From the NCBI GenBank assembly GCA_003428585.1, contig QVQC01000026.1, forward strand, positions 1 through 64,000: a DNA stretch of 64,000 bases, given 5' to 3'. A program made the translations under genes and the position numbers. Every line of letters starts with the position of its first letter. The stretch's first letter is position 1. A model generated the notes under the pieces. It saw nothing but the letters and a program-made list of their open reading frames with translations. It made no database searches and was not told the DNA's origin. The stretch comes from Nioella halotolerans (lineage in GTDB: Bacteria > Pseudomonadota > Alphaproteobacteria > Rhodobacterales > Rhodobacteraceae). Of this stretch, positions 1 to 11,709 are shown one piece after another.

Positions 1-2029
1 TGGTGTCGCCGGCGATGGCCTCCGACGGCGCTTCGAGCGTCGCCGACACCTCCGTCACGGTGAACGGCCGCGCGGCCAGCGTCCGCCGGCCCTGGTCCAT
101 GATGTAGCGCAATTCGTAGCGGCCGGGTTCGGGCGGCAGGCGCAGGCGGATGGTGGGCTGGCCGTCCGAGATCTCTTGCCGGGTGATCGCGTCATAGCCG
201 TGGTTGGCCGTGTTATCCGGGTTGTAGAAGCCGATCCAGTCGCCGGGATTGGCGGGGCCGGTCCAGTCGATCTCCACCTCGCTGCCCGCGACGCCCTCGA
301 CGGGTGCGTTCAAGCTGGCCTGCACGTCCTGCACCTGCACCTGCTGGCGGGCCAGCACCGTGCGGCCAAGCTCCATCACGTAGCGCAGTTCGTAGGTACC
401 CGGTTCGGGCGGGTAGCGCAGCGCGACGCGCGGCTGGCCGTCGGTCACCTCTTGCCGGGTGATCGCGTCGTAGCCGTGGTTGGCCGTGTTATCCGGGTTG
501 TAGAAGCCGATCCAGTCGCCGGGATAGCCCGGCCCCGTCCACGTGGCGGAAGCTTGCGCACCGGCTGTGCCGGGGGCCGCGACCTGCACGCTGGCGGGGG
601 CCGGGGTGATCTCGACGGGCAGGCGGGCCAGCATCTCGCGCCCCGAGGCGGCGATGTAGCGCAATTCGTAGCGGCCGGGATCGGGGGGCAGGCGCAGCTC
701 CACCCGAGGCTCACCGTCGATCACCTCCGCAACGCCGGTGATGGCATCATAGCCATGGTTGGCGGTATTGCCGGGCCGGTAGAAGCCGATCCAGTCCCCT
801 TCCGTGGCCGGTCCGGTCCAGTCGTAGCTGTGCGTCGAGCCGGCGACGCCGCTCTGTGGGCCGTCCAGCGTGGCGGGGTTGGGGATGGCGCGGATGCCGG
901 TTTCGGCCAGCACGCGGGCGCCGTCGCCGTCGACATATTGCAAAAGGTAGTCGCCGGGCGCGTCCGGCAGGGTCACCATCAACGGGTTGCCGTCGCGCGG
1001 GAAGACCTGCACGAAGCTGGCACTGCGGTCGGCATTGGCCAGCAGGATATAATCGTCCGCCTCGCCCGGGCCGGTCCATTGCACCGGCACCGTTGTGCCC
1101 ACGGGCGCCTCCTCTGGCGCGGTCAGGCCCGCATCGGGGACAAGCGGCGGCAGTTCGAAGATGAATTCCTGCGGCCCGGATTCTGCCACCGTGATGGTGC
1201 CGCCATGTTCGGTTTCGCTCACGAGCCGGTCAATCGCGACCCGGTAGTCACCCGGCGCCAGCGTGGCAAGGATGGAGGGCGCCTCCACCGGCGCGGCCAG
1301 CGGGGCGCCGTCCGACCCGAAGATCTGCCACAGGAGCGGCGAAGTCGGCGCCGCGCGTTCCGGCCCGACCACGGCGCGCAGCGTGACTTCGGACATGGCG
1401 GGGGCCGCGGTGACTTGGGTCAGGGCCTCGGACAGTTCCGCGGCGTTCGACGCGCTGAAGAACTGGCCGCCGGTATTGTCGGCGAGGCATTGAAGCTGTG
1501 CGATATCCGCCGGCTCGGCCACGTCGAACCCGATCACGTGGGCGGTGAAGTCGATCCCCGTTTCTTCCAGCATACGGCCAACGGCGCAGGGGTCCATCTC
1601 GCAGGTTTCGCGCCCGTCGGACACGAGGATGACGGTGGCCGGGTTTTCGGTGTGGCGCAATTGCTCGGCAGCCTGGATCACCGCGCCCGACAGTGGCGTG
1701 CGGCCGCGCGGATTCACGTTGTTGACGATCCGGGCGATCTGGTCGCGGTTATTCAGCCCCGGCGCCACCACGGTTTCGATATCCGAACAATCACCGCGCC
1801 GGTTGTGGCCATACATCGTCAGGCCAAGCGCCATGTCGGCGGGCAGTTGCGGCAGCAGTTCGCCAATGACCTGCCGGGCGATCAGGATCTTGTTCACCCC
1901 GTCGATCTGCCCCCACATCGAGCCAGAGGCGTCGAGCACGAGAATCGTCGAGGCGGTTTCGCGGGTCTGTGCCGAAACGGGCAGGGCGAGGACGAGCGAC
2001 AGGAACAGGGACGTGAAGAGTGCGCGCAT
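1..2029 (-). CDS. Secreted von Willebrand A domain protein with tandem repeats (C-terminus beyond window)
   Basis: The reading frame starts at the ATG at 2029 and is still open at base 1, so about 676 residues are visible and the C-terminus is missing. It begins with a signal peptide (MRALFTSLFLSLVLALPVSA), followed by a VWA domain with a MIDAS-type DASGSMW motif, then at least four tandem units of about 92-93 residues. Each unit has a WTGP..PGDWIGFY core and a PGRYELRYI end; three units share NTANHGYDAIT, and two are nearly identical in DNA (copies starting near 195 and 471, period 276). VWA proteins bind ligands through a metal site; the repeats look like small beta-sandwich modules. The role is probably extracytoplasmic protein or surface interaction; the substrate is unknown. 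The recent DNA-level duplication suggests the repeat number may vary. Confidence 0.85.
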   Translation of the reverse strand, partial: MRALFTSLFLSLVLALPVSAQTRETASTILVLDASGSMWGQIDGVNKILIARQVIGELLPQLPADMALGLTMYGHNRRGDCSDIETVVAPGLNNRDQIARIVNNVNPRGRTPLSGAVIQAAEQLRHTENPATVILVSDGRETCEMDPCAVGRMLEETGIDFTAHVIGFDVAEPADIAQLQCLADNTGGQFFSASNAAELSEALTQVTAAPAMSEVTLRAVVGPERAAPTSPLLWQIFGSDGAPLAAPVEAPSILATLAPGDYRVAIDRLVSETEHGGTITVAESGPQEFIFELPPLVPDAGLTAPEEAPVGTTVPVQWTGPGEADDYILLANADRSASFVQVFPRDGNPLMVTLPDAPGDYLLQYVDGDGARVLAETGIRAIPNPATLDGPQSGVAGSTHSYDWTGPATEGDWIGFYRPGNTANHGYDAITGVAEVIDGEPRVELRLPPDPGRYELRYIAASGREMLARLPVEITPAPASVQVAAPGTAGAQASATWTGPGYPGDWIGFYNPDNTANHGYDAITRQEVTDGQPRVALRYPPEPGTYELRYVMELGRTVLARQQVQVQDVQASLNAPVEGVAGSEVEIDWTGPANPGDWIGFYNPDNTANHGYDAITRQEISDGQPTIRLRLPPEPGRYELRYIMDQGRRTLAARPFTVTEVSATLEAPSEAIAGDT

Positions 2030-2115
2030 GGGGAAAATCCGAAACGTGATGAGATGCGAATGCCCCCAAGTTATGCGCAAAAATCCCCTTGCGTAAACCC
2101 GCGCGGAACGCGGCC

Positions 2116-2478
2116 CTACCGGGCGACGTGGCCACCCGCACGCTGCCAATCGGCCAGACCGCCGAGGTTGTAGACCTCTGCCAGCCCCATCTGCCGCAAC
2201 ATCCGCGCCGCCATCTGCGACCGCCCGCCGGAGGCACAGTAAAGCACCACCGGCTTGCCGGAGCGGAATGCCGGCAGTTGCTCGGGGCTGGACGGATCGG
2301 CCTTCATGCGCAAGGCGGCCAGCGGTACGTGCAGCGCACCTTTGGCCTTGCCCGTTGCGCGCAGTTCTGACCCGTCACGCACATCGATCACCGTGATCGC
2401 GCCCGTGGACGCGTCGCGCACGGCCGCGCCGGGATCGTAGGCGACGGACGTGGCGGGGTTGGAGACGAAACCGAACAT
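2116..2478 (-). CDS. Single-domain rhodanese-like sulfurtransferase
   Basis: This 120-residue protein is one rhodanese domain. The active-site loop is CASGGRS, with the catalytic cysteine in an LYCASGGRS context, and the CH1-type IDVRDGSEL motif lies near residues 31-39. Rhodaneses carry a persulfide on this cysteine and pass sulfane sulfur to acceptors such as thiols or cyanide. No signal peptide is evident, so it should be cytoplasmic. It stands alone between the VWA gene (87 bases downstream on the same strand) and the divergent uvrA, so the context does not give a specific sulfur pathway. Confidence 0.8.
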   Translation of the reverse strand: MFGFVSNPATSVAYDPGAAVRDASTGAITVIDVRDGSELRATGKAKGALHVPLAALRMKADPSSPEQLPAFRSGKPVVLYCASGGRSQMAARMLRQMGLAEVYNLGGLADWQRAGGHVAR

Positions 2479-2595
2479 GGGAGACCTCGGGGTTAAATGT
2501 TGTCATGGTCAACTAAGTCGATGCGCGCCGGGTTTCAAGCCAAAGCTGCACCGCATCCTGCGGCCAACTCTTCGTGATGGGATCGATCACGCGCT

Positions 2596-2610
2596 GTTCC
2601 CTCAATGTTC
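2596..2610 (+). promoter_or_regulatory. LexA (SOS) box of uvrA
   Basis: GTTC at 2596-2599 and GTTC at 2607-2610 are separated by exactly 7 bases, the known alphaproteobacterial LexA-binding pattern. The site lies 67 bases before the uvrA start codon, where a repressor would block transcription. Confidence 0.8.
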
Positions 2611-2677
2611 TTGATTTTCGGTTGGAGACTCGAGCGCTCTCCACTATCTGTTAACGGGAAATCTTCTGGGGACAAGC

Positions 2678-5536
<2,859 letters not shown>

Positions 5537-5621
5537 CCGCATCGCGCAGGGACCGCCGAACGACAACGGGTCGCGGATGGTCCCGCGCCCCGTGGGGCCT
5601 TCGCTTGCACGTCAGGCCAAA

Positions 5622-8600
5622 TTACTCTGCGGCGCGCAACGGGGCGTGGCCCTCTGGGCTGGTCGCGTCTTCCGCCGCGTCGTCTTCCACAGCGTCCGGG
5701 CGGGTCAGCATGACCGCCGGGGCCGGCGGTTCTTCCCACAGGATCTCCGGATGGCGGGTGCGGCGCGCGGCGCGGGCCAGCGCCCAATCCTGCACCCGCC
5801 GACTTGCGCGGCGCGCACCCAACCGGCCAATCGCGCGTGCAAGCCAAGAGACGATCGTCGTGAACCAGACCCGGAGCGCCAGCATCGACGGCGTGAAGAC
5901 CAGCGTCAGAACCGTCGCCACGCCAAGCCCGAAGACCACGGCGGTTGCCAGCTGCTTCCACCAGAGGGCGGTCGGCGAATCGACGGAATAGCCGCCATCG
6001 GCGAAGTTGAGGCTGACGCCATACATCATCGGCGCAAGCCCGGCCATCGTTGTAATGGTGGTCAGCAGGACGGGGCGGATCCGCGCCTCTGCCGTGCGGG
6101 TGATCGCCTCCAGCGGCGGCATGTGGCGCGCATAGTTCTGGTAGGTGTCGATCAGGACGATGTTGTTGTTCACCACGATCCCGGCAAGCGCGACGATGCC
6201 GGTGCCGGTCATGATGATGGAAAAGGTCTGGTCCATGACCAGCATCCCGATGAGGACGCCGGTGGTGGACAACACCACGGCCATCAGCACCAGCACCGAG
6301 TTGTAGACCGAGTTGAACTGCGCAAGGAGAATGATGAACATCAGCCCCAACGCAGCGCCGAAGGCTTGTCCGAGGAAAGCCTGGCTTTCCGCCTGCTCCT
6401 CCTGGTCGCCGCCCCATGCCCATGTGACCGAGGCGGGCAGGGGGCGCTCCGTCTCCAGCCACTCGGTCAGCACTTCGATGCGTTCATTGGCATTAACCGG
6501 CGTCAGGGTCAGGTCGCCCGCTTCAAGCGCGGCCTGCATGTCGGCATCGGCTTCGACCTCGGCCGCCTCCTCGTACCGGGTTTCGCCGGTCTCCGTGTCG
6601 GTCAGCCGGACCAGCCCCTCGATCACGTCGGCGCGCACGTTGAAGATGCGCGACTGGTCACGGCGGTCGATCTCGGCCAATTGCGGTGCCGGTTCGCGGC
6701 TGACGAAGTTCGACAGGGGGATCAGGCCGTCGGCGGTGCGCAGACGCAAGGTATCCAGCGTCGAGAGCACCCGCGCCTCCTCGGGGAAGCGCACGCGGAT
6801 CTCGATTTCCTCGTCCGAGGACGGCACCCGCATCGTATCCAGCAGCAGCCCGCGCGTCACAAGCTGCACCATGCCGCCCACCGTGGAGACATTGGCGCCG
6901 AACCGACCCGCGGCTTCCACGTCGACCGAAAGCTCCCAATCGACGCCGGGCAGCGGCAATGTATCCTCGACAAGGGTCAGCGCGGGGGTGGTCTCGAACC
7001 GCTCGCGCACGATCCGGGTGGCTTCCTGCAACTCCGCCCAGTTGTCGCCGGCAAGGCGCAGGTTCACCGGCTTGCCGGAAGACGGCCCGCGCGACTGGCT
7101 GAAGATCTCGGTTTGGATGCCCGGAATACGGTCAAGCCTGGTCTGCATCCCGTCGATGATCGCGTCGCCGTCATAGGCGGGGTCTACATTCGTGCGGGGA
7201 AGTTCCAGCATGCCGCCGAAAAGCGGGATCGGCTGGTCGATCATCGGCCGCTCTTCCCACGGAGCGAGGTCGAACTGAACCTGCCCGATCGTGTCGCGCG
7301 GCTGTTCGGCGCCACCGGTGTTGTTGTCGAGACCACCGTCGCCGGAAAAGGCGAAGACATCGCGCACGCCTTCGGTGCGCATCACCTCTGCCTCGACCTC
7401 CGCCACGAGGGCGTCCTTCTCCTCGACCGACAGGTTGCCGCGGGCGCGGACATAGACGATGCCGTTCTCGGGCTCGTTCTCGACGAAGAATTCCACCCCG
7501 TTGTTGTTCTGCTGGAAGGTCAGGAACACGACGATGACGAAGCCGATCACGGCGGCGATGGCGACCAGCGGCATGACCGGGTTGCCGACGATCGCGTGAA
7601 TGACCCAGCCGAACCAACCGCGCCGGTAGCCCGCGCGAATGCGTTTCGGTTCGCGGTGACTGGCCACCGACCCGATCATCACCGACATCGCCACGGAAGC
7701 CGCGACGAACATGACGGCTCCGGGAAGCATTCGCAGGAAGGCCGAGGCATCCGCCGGCACCGGGATGAGGCCGGAGGGGCTGATTACTTCAAGCGCGGCG
7801 AGGAACATCAGGTAGGCCGCGCCCAATGTCAGAAGCGCGCGCAGCCACCACCACGGCACCAGCGTCGTGACGGTGGCCGTGCCGGCATCGACGAGCCGCG
7901 AGACCCGCGCCGCGACGCCGCCCAGAACCGGCAGGTAGATCAGCGCCACGATCAGCGACGCCGACAGCACGAAGATCAGCGTGACCGGCAGCATCCCCAT
8001 GAACTCGCCGGGCACGCCGGGCCAGAACAGCATCGGCAGGAAAGCGCAGAGCGTCGTCGCGGTGGACGAGACGATGGGCCAGAACATCCGCTTGGCGGCA
8101 TCGGTGAAAGCCTGCATCGGCCGCGCGCCCTGCGCCAGCCGCTTGTCGGCATATTCCACCACCACGATGGCACCATCGACCAGCATCCCCACGGCAAGGA
8201 TCAGCCCGAACATCACGATATTGGAGATCGTGACCCCCATCACGCCCAGAAGGATGAAGCACAACAGGAACGAGGTCGGGATCGCGAAGCCCACCAGCAT
8301 CGCGGAGCGCGTGCCGAGCGCGGCCAGAACGACGATCATCACCAGCGCGATCGCCGTCAGGACGGAGCCTTCAAGCTGGCGCACCATGCTTTCCACCGTC
8401 ACCGACTGATCGAGGGTCGCGGACACTGTCACGGCCTGACGCAGTTCCGCGGGCCAGTCTTCCTGCGCGGCGGCGATCTCCTCGCGCACGAGGGCGGCGG
8501 TGTCGATGATGTTGTAGCCCAGCCGCTTGACCACCTGCAGCGCCACCGCGTTTTCGCCGTTGAAGCGCGCGGTGCCGGTGCGGTCCTCGTAGGTCAGGCG

Positions 8601-9380
8601 AATATCGGCCAGTTCGCCAAGCGTGACCACCCGGTCGCCGTTCACGGTGATCGGCAGCGAATAGATATCCTCGGTGGTGTCGAAACTCGACGGGATCGAG
8701 ACCGAGATCGCGCCCGAGTCGGTCGAAACCTCGCCCGCCGCGATCAGCTGGTTGTTGTTGACGACCGCGTTGATCAGGTCCTGCGCGGTGACATTGTAGG
8801 CTTCCAGTGCCAGCGGGTCGATCACCACCTCGACCATTTCGTCGCGCCCGCCGGCAAGCCCGGCCTCAAGGATTGGCGGCAGCGCTTCCAGCCGGTCCTG
8901 CAATTCCCGCGACAGACGCAACAGGGTGCGCTCTGGCGCGTCGCCCGACAAAGCCACGACGATGATCGGAAATTCTGAGAAGTTGATCTCGTTGATCGAG
9001 TAGCTTTCGGCGCCGTCGGGAAAATTCGACTCGGCCGCGTCCATCGCCTCGCGCACCTCGGCAATGGTGGCGTCCTTTTCCCAGCCGAACTCGAATTCTA
9101 GGAAGACACCGGCGTAGTTCTCCGACGCGGTGGCCGAGATCGTGGTCAGCCCGTCGAGATCCTGGAACTCGGCCTCCATCGGGCGCACCAGCAACCGCTC
9201 GCTGTCCTCGGCCGAGATACCGGGAAACGGAACCGAGACGAACAGGCCGGGAATGTCGATATCCGGCTCGCCCTCCTTGGGCAGGCCGACATAGGCCGCC
9301 GCGCCGATAACGATGGACAGAACCACGAAGGCCACGACCATCCGGGCGCGCGAGGCGGCCCAGTCGATCAACCCGGTCAT
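5622..9380 (-). CDS. RND efflux transporter permease (AcrB/MexF family)
   Basis: At 1252 residues this is a full-length inner-membrane RND pump, slightly longer than AcrB because of a C-terminal cytoplasmic tail of about 80 polar residues. It shows the usual N-terminal membrane helix, two large periplasmic loops, and the helix-4 region with GMLVDGAIVVVEYADKR, containing the proton-relay acidic residues. The second half has NNNIVLIDTYQ. It exports substrates, driven by protons, together with the adaptor encoded just upstream; its start overlaps the adaptor stop by 4 bases (9377-9380), so they are translationally coupled. No outer-membrane TolC-type gene is nearby, so a distant one is presumably shared. 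The substrate cannot be read from sequence. Confidence 0.95.
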   Translation of the reverse strand: MTGLIDWAASRARMVVAFVVLSIVIGAAAYVGLPKEGEPDIDIPGLFVSVPFPGISAEDSERLLVRPMEAEFQDLDGLTTISATASENYAGVFLEFEFGWEKDATIAEVREAMDAAESNFPDGAESYSINEINFSEFPIIVVALSGDAPERTLLRLSRELQDRLEALPPILEAGLAGGRDEMVEVVIDPLALEAYNVTAQDLINAVVNNNQLIAAGEVSTDSGAISVSIPSSFDTTEDIYSLPITVNGDRVVTLGELADIRLTYEDRTGTARFNGENAVALQVVKRLGYNIIDTAALVREEIAAAQEDWPAELRQAVTVSATLDQSVTVESMVRQLEGSVLTAIALVMIVVLAALGTRSAMLVGFAIPTSFLLCFILLGVMGVTISNIVMFGLILAVGMLVDGAIVVVEYADKRLAQGARPMQAFTDAAKRMFWPIVSSTATTLCAFLPMLFWPGVPGEFMGMLPVTLIFVLSASLIVALIYLPVLGGVAARVSRLVDAGTATVTTLVPWWWLRALLTLGAAYLMFLAALEVISPSGLIPVPADASAFLRMLPGAVMFVAASVAMSVMIGSVASHREPKRIRAGYRRGWFGWVIHAIVGNPVMPLVAIAAVIGFVIVVFLTFQQNNNGVEFFVENEPENGIVYVRARGNLSVEEKDALVAEVEAEVMRTEGVRDVFAFSGDGGLDNNTGGAEQPRDTIGQVQFDLAPWEERPMIDQPIPLFGGMLELPRTNVDPAYDGDAIIDGMQTRLDRIPGIQTEIFSQSRGPSSGKPVNLRLAGDNWAELQEATRIVRERFETTPALTLVEDTLPLPGVDWELSVDVEAAGRFGANVSTVGGMVQLVTRGLLLDTMRVPSSDEEIEIRVRFPEEARVLSTLDTLRLRTADGLIPLSNFVSREPAPQLAEIDRRDQSRIFNVRADVIEGLVRLTDTETGETRYEEAAEVEADADMQAALEAGDLTLTPVNANERIEVLTEWLETERPLPASVTWAWGGDQEEQAESQAFLGQAFGAALGLMFIILLAQFNSVYNSVLVLMAVVLSTTGVLIGMLVMDQTFSIIMTGTGIVALAGIVVNNNIVLIDTYQNYARHMPPLEAITRTAEARIRPVLLTTITTMAGLAPMMYGVSLNFADGGYSVDSPTALWWKQLATAVVFGLGVATVLTLVFTPSMLALRVWFTTIVSWLARAIGRLGARRASRRVQDWALARAARRTRHPEILWEEPPAPAVMLTRPDAVEDDAAEDATSPEGHAPLRAAE

Positions 9381-10678
9381 TGCTGCGCCTCCCGGTAATG
9401 CGGCTCAACGGGCACACCGTCAGTAACGAATTCCTGTCCCACCACGATGATATCGACGGTATCGGGCAAGCCCGCGACAAGGACGCCGTCCGCCGTGTCG
9501 CGCAGGTAGGTGACGGGCGCGAAGCGGGCGGTGTTCGTTTCATCCACGATGCGCAGCCCAAGCCGCCCGTCATCGTTCAGGGTCAACGCGGAAGAAGCCA
9601 CCAGGTGCGCCATCTGACCGGGGGCGGAGACGAGGATCTCGGCGCTCTGCCCGTCGCGGATGGTCAGGTCGCTGTTTTCCACCTCGATCTCGACCCGGAA
9701 CGTCCGCGTCTGCGGATCGGCGGCGCGGCTCAGGAACGTGACGGTGCCCTGCACCTCTTGTCCGGTCGCCAGACGCGCGCCGGCGGGGGCGCCGGTCTCG
9801 ATCCGGTCCACCTGCGCCTCGGGCACGAAGCCCACCAGCATTATGGGGTCAAGCTGGATCACCGTGGCGCAAAGCGATCCGGGCTGCATCAGGGCGCCAA
9901 GCTCGGCGGTGTCGCTTTCCAGAAGACCTTCGAACGGGGCGAAGATCTGCAAGCGCTCCAATTCTTCCTCCGCGCGCTGCAAACCGGCCTCGGCGGAGCG
10001 AATACCGCTTCGCGCCGATTGGACCCCCGCCTGCGCGGCCTCGACCTGCGCCGCGGCGGACTCGACGGCAGCCTCGGCGGCACTGACCGTGGCCGTGGCC
10101 GTCGCGGCCCGCGTTTCGGAGGCAAAACCGCTTTCGTTCAACCGGGTGGCGGCGTTGGAATCGATGCGGGCCGCGGTCAGGTTGGCCTCGGCTTCGGCCT
10201 GGCGGGCGCGCGCGACGGGCAGTTGCGCCTCGGCTTCGGGCAACCGGGCCTGCGCTTCCAGCAGGCGCGCCTCGGCCTCGGCCAGCGCGGCGGCGCGGGT
10301 GCCGGGGGCGATTTCGCACAGCAGTTGACCGTCCTCGACGAACGCGCCCGCGCGGATCGGCTCGGAAACGATCAGGCCAGAGGTTTCGGCGCGCACCTCC
10401 ACCTGCCGGGCGGCTTCCGTGCGTCCGCGCAATTTCACCGAACTGTCGACCTCTTCGGCGACGGAGTGGCGCGCCACGACCGCGACCGTTCCGTCGGGAA
10501 GAGCCTCTTCTGCTTCCTCTTCGACAGTCGGGGATTGTAGCGGGGCAGGGTCGGTGGCCGCCTCTTCGGGGGCGCTGCGAAAACTCTGGGCGAACTCGAC
10601 CATGCGGTCGCGCTCCATGACGGCAAGATATATCACCGCACAGACCAGCAAGGCCGTAATGATTGAAAAAATTCTCAT
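9377..10678 (-). CDS. RND efflux periplasmic adaptor subunit (membrane fusion protein)
   Basis: This 433-residue protein has an N-terminal membrane anchor (residues about 3-22), an acidic Pro/Glu-rich linker, a split lipoyl domain around residues 90-120 and 240-280, and between them a long alanine/glutamate/arginine-rich coiled-coil hairpin (about 125-235). A beta-barrel and membrane-proximal domain follow. This is the standard order for adaptors that bridge an RND pump to an outer-membrane channel. It is the first gene of the two-gene operon and is preceded by the paired palindromic operators at 10754-10818. Confidence 0.93.
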   Translation of the reverse strand: MRIFSIITALLVCAVIYLAVMERDRMVEFAQSFRSAPEEAATDPAPLQSPTVEEEAEEALPDGTVAVVARHSVAEEVDSSVKLRGRTEAARQVEVRAETSGLIVSEPIRAGAFVEDGQLLCEIAPGTRAAALAEAEARLLEAQARLPEAEAQLPVARARQAEAEANLTAARIDSNAATRLNESGFASETRAATATATVSAAEAAVESAAAQVEAAQAGVQSARSGIRSAEAGLQRAEEELERLQIFAPFEGLLESDTAELGALMQPGSLCATVIQLDPIMLVGFVPEAQVDRIETGAPAGARLATGQEVQGTVTFLSRAADPQTRTFRVEIEVENSDLTIRDGQSAEILVSAPGQMAHLVASSALTLNDDGRLGLRIVDETNTARFAPVTYLRDTADGVLVAGLPDTVDIIVVGQEFVTDGVPVEPHYREAQQ

Positions 10679-10753
10679 GTTTGCCTCTTGTCGCGGGCCC
10701 GTCCGACGCAGCCTAAATCAGGGCCCCTGCCCACCGTTTCAACACCAAATACG

Positions 10754-10771
10754 CTGAACCAGTCCGTTCAG
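10754..10771. promoter_or_regulatory. Palindromic operator 1 for the RND efflux operon
   Basis: Perfect inverted repeat CTGAAC-N6-GTTCAG. It overlaps the candidate -10 element and start region of the minus-strand efflux promoter. The size and form fit a TetR-type repressor dimer site; the repressor gene is not in the window. Confidence 0.65.
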
Positions 10772-10798
10772 TTTAATTTTTTCCGTCGCCTCCTGCAA
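10770..10798 (-). promoter_or_regulatory. Candidate sigma-70 promoter of the RND efflux operon
   Basis: Read on the minus strand, TTGCAG (10798-10793) and TAAACT (10775-10770) are 17 bases apart. The promoter lies exactly between, and partly under, the two palindromes, which fits repression by steric blocking. Strength inferred only from sequence. Confidence 0.5.
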
Positions 10799-10800
10799 GA

Positions 10801-10818
10801 CTGAACTGACCCGTTCAG
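10801..10818. promoter_or_regulatory. Palindromic operator 2 for the RND efflux operon
   Basis: Second perfect CTGAAC-N6-GTTCAG repeat with a different 6-base spacer, centred 47 bases from operator 1 and abutting the candidate -35 element. It may also affect the divergent gene at 10925. Confidence 0.65.
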
Positions 10819-10924
10819 TTTTTTCGTCACATGGGGGGTGAGGCTTGTTCCCGGGGGGCGGTTCGCGCTATGAGGCCATGACGCGTTCGAAACCGCCGGA
10901 AACGGCCGGAAATCTGGGGTTTGC

Positions 10925-11662
10925 ATGGCCAATACCGACAGTTTCATCGAAGAAGTGAACGAGGAGCTTCGCCGCGACAGGCTTTACCGCCTGTTTCGCA
11001 AATGGGGCTGGCTCCCGATCCTCGTCATCCTGATCCTCGTGGGGGGTGCCGCGTGGCGCGAATACCGCATCGCGCAGGACCGGGCCGAGGCCGAAGCCTT
11101 CGGCGACGCGTTGATCACCGCGCTGGACCGCGAAGAGGTGGACGCGCGCATCGCGGGGCTGCAAGGGGTCGAGGCGACGGGGCAAGAAGCGCAGATGCTG
11201 GTCACGCTGCTTCTGGCGGCCGAACAGTCGACCGCAGGCGCCACGGAGGAGGCCGCGGCAAACCTGCGCGCCCTTGCCGGGCGCGATGACATATCGCGGC
11301 GCTATGCCGACCTTGCCATGCTCAAGGCGCATCTGCTTGACCCGCGGGATTTCGAGTCTGCGATGTCCGAATTGACGCAGCTTGCCCGTCCGGGGCGGCC
11401 CTACCGGCCGCTCGCCATGGAACAGCAGGCCCTTTTGCATGTCGGCATCGGCGACCGGGAGGCCGCGATCGACACCTTGCGGCTTCTGGAAGAGGACAGC
11501 CAGACCACGCCGGGCTTGCAACAACGCGCCTCACAGTTGATTGTGGCGCTCGAGTCCGGGGCGGCGCTTGCCGATCCCGCGCCGGCAGAGGGGGGCGATG
11601 TCGAACCGGGCGACGCGCCCGAAGAACCGGGTGGAGGCAGCGGCGACAGCACGACGCCGTAA
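10925..11662 (+). CDS. YfgM-like tetratricopeptide membrane protein
   Basis: The 245-residue protein has a short cytoplasmic N-terminus (FIEEVNEELRRDRLYRLFRKWG), one membrane helix (about residues 28-44), then a periplasmic alpha-helical region with TPR-like repeats and a Gly/Pro/Glu-rich tail. This layout matches YfgM, an ancillary SecYEG-associated chaperone factor. The order YfgM-like, bamB, der is the same as in Escherichia coli, which supports the call. It is followed by bamB after 47 bases, probably as one transcript. Confidence 0.75.
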   Translation: MANTDSFIEEVNEELRRDRLYRLFRKWGWLPILVILILVGGAAWREYRIAQDRAEAEAFGDALITALDREEVDARIAGLQGVEATGQEAQMLVTLLLAAEQSTAGATEEAAANLRALAGRDDISRRYADLAMLKAHLLDPRDFESAMSELTQLARPGRPYRPLAMEQQALLHVGIGDREAAIDTLRLLEEDSQTTPGLQQRASQLIVALESGAALADPAPAEGGDVEPGDAPEEPGGGSGDSTTP

Positions 11663-11709
11663 AGGCTCGGACGACCCGAACGAGAGCGAAAGCAAGGGGC
11701 AGCGGTCAG

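Noticed and set aside
195..560. A CRISPR-like repeat array
   Set aside because: The 276-279 base repeats are in-frame protein repeats without short spacers, and no cas genes are present.
176..2173. 665-residue plus-strand open frame over the VWA gene
   Set aside because: It is antisense to a coherent VWA protein with signal peptide and repeats; its low-complexity, His/Arg-rich translation is typical of a GC-rich shadow frame.
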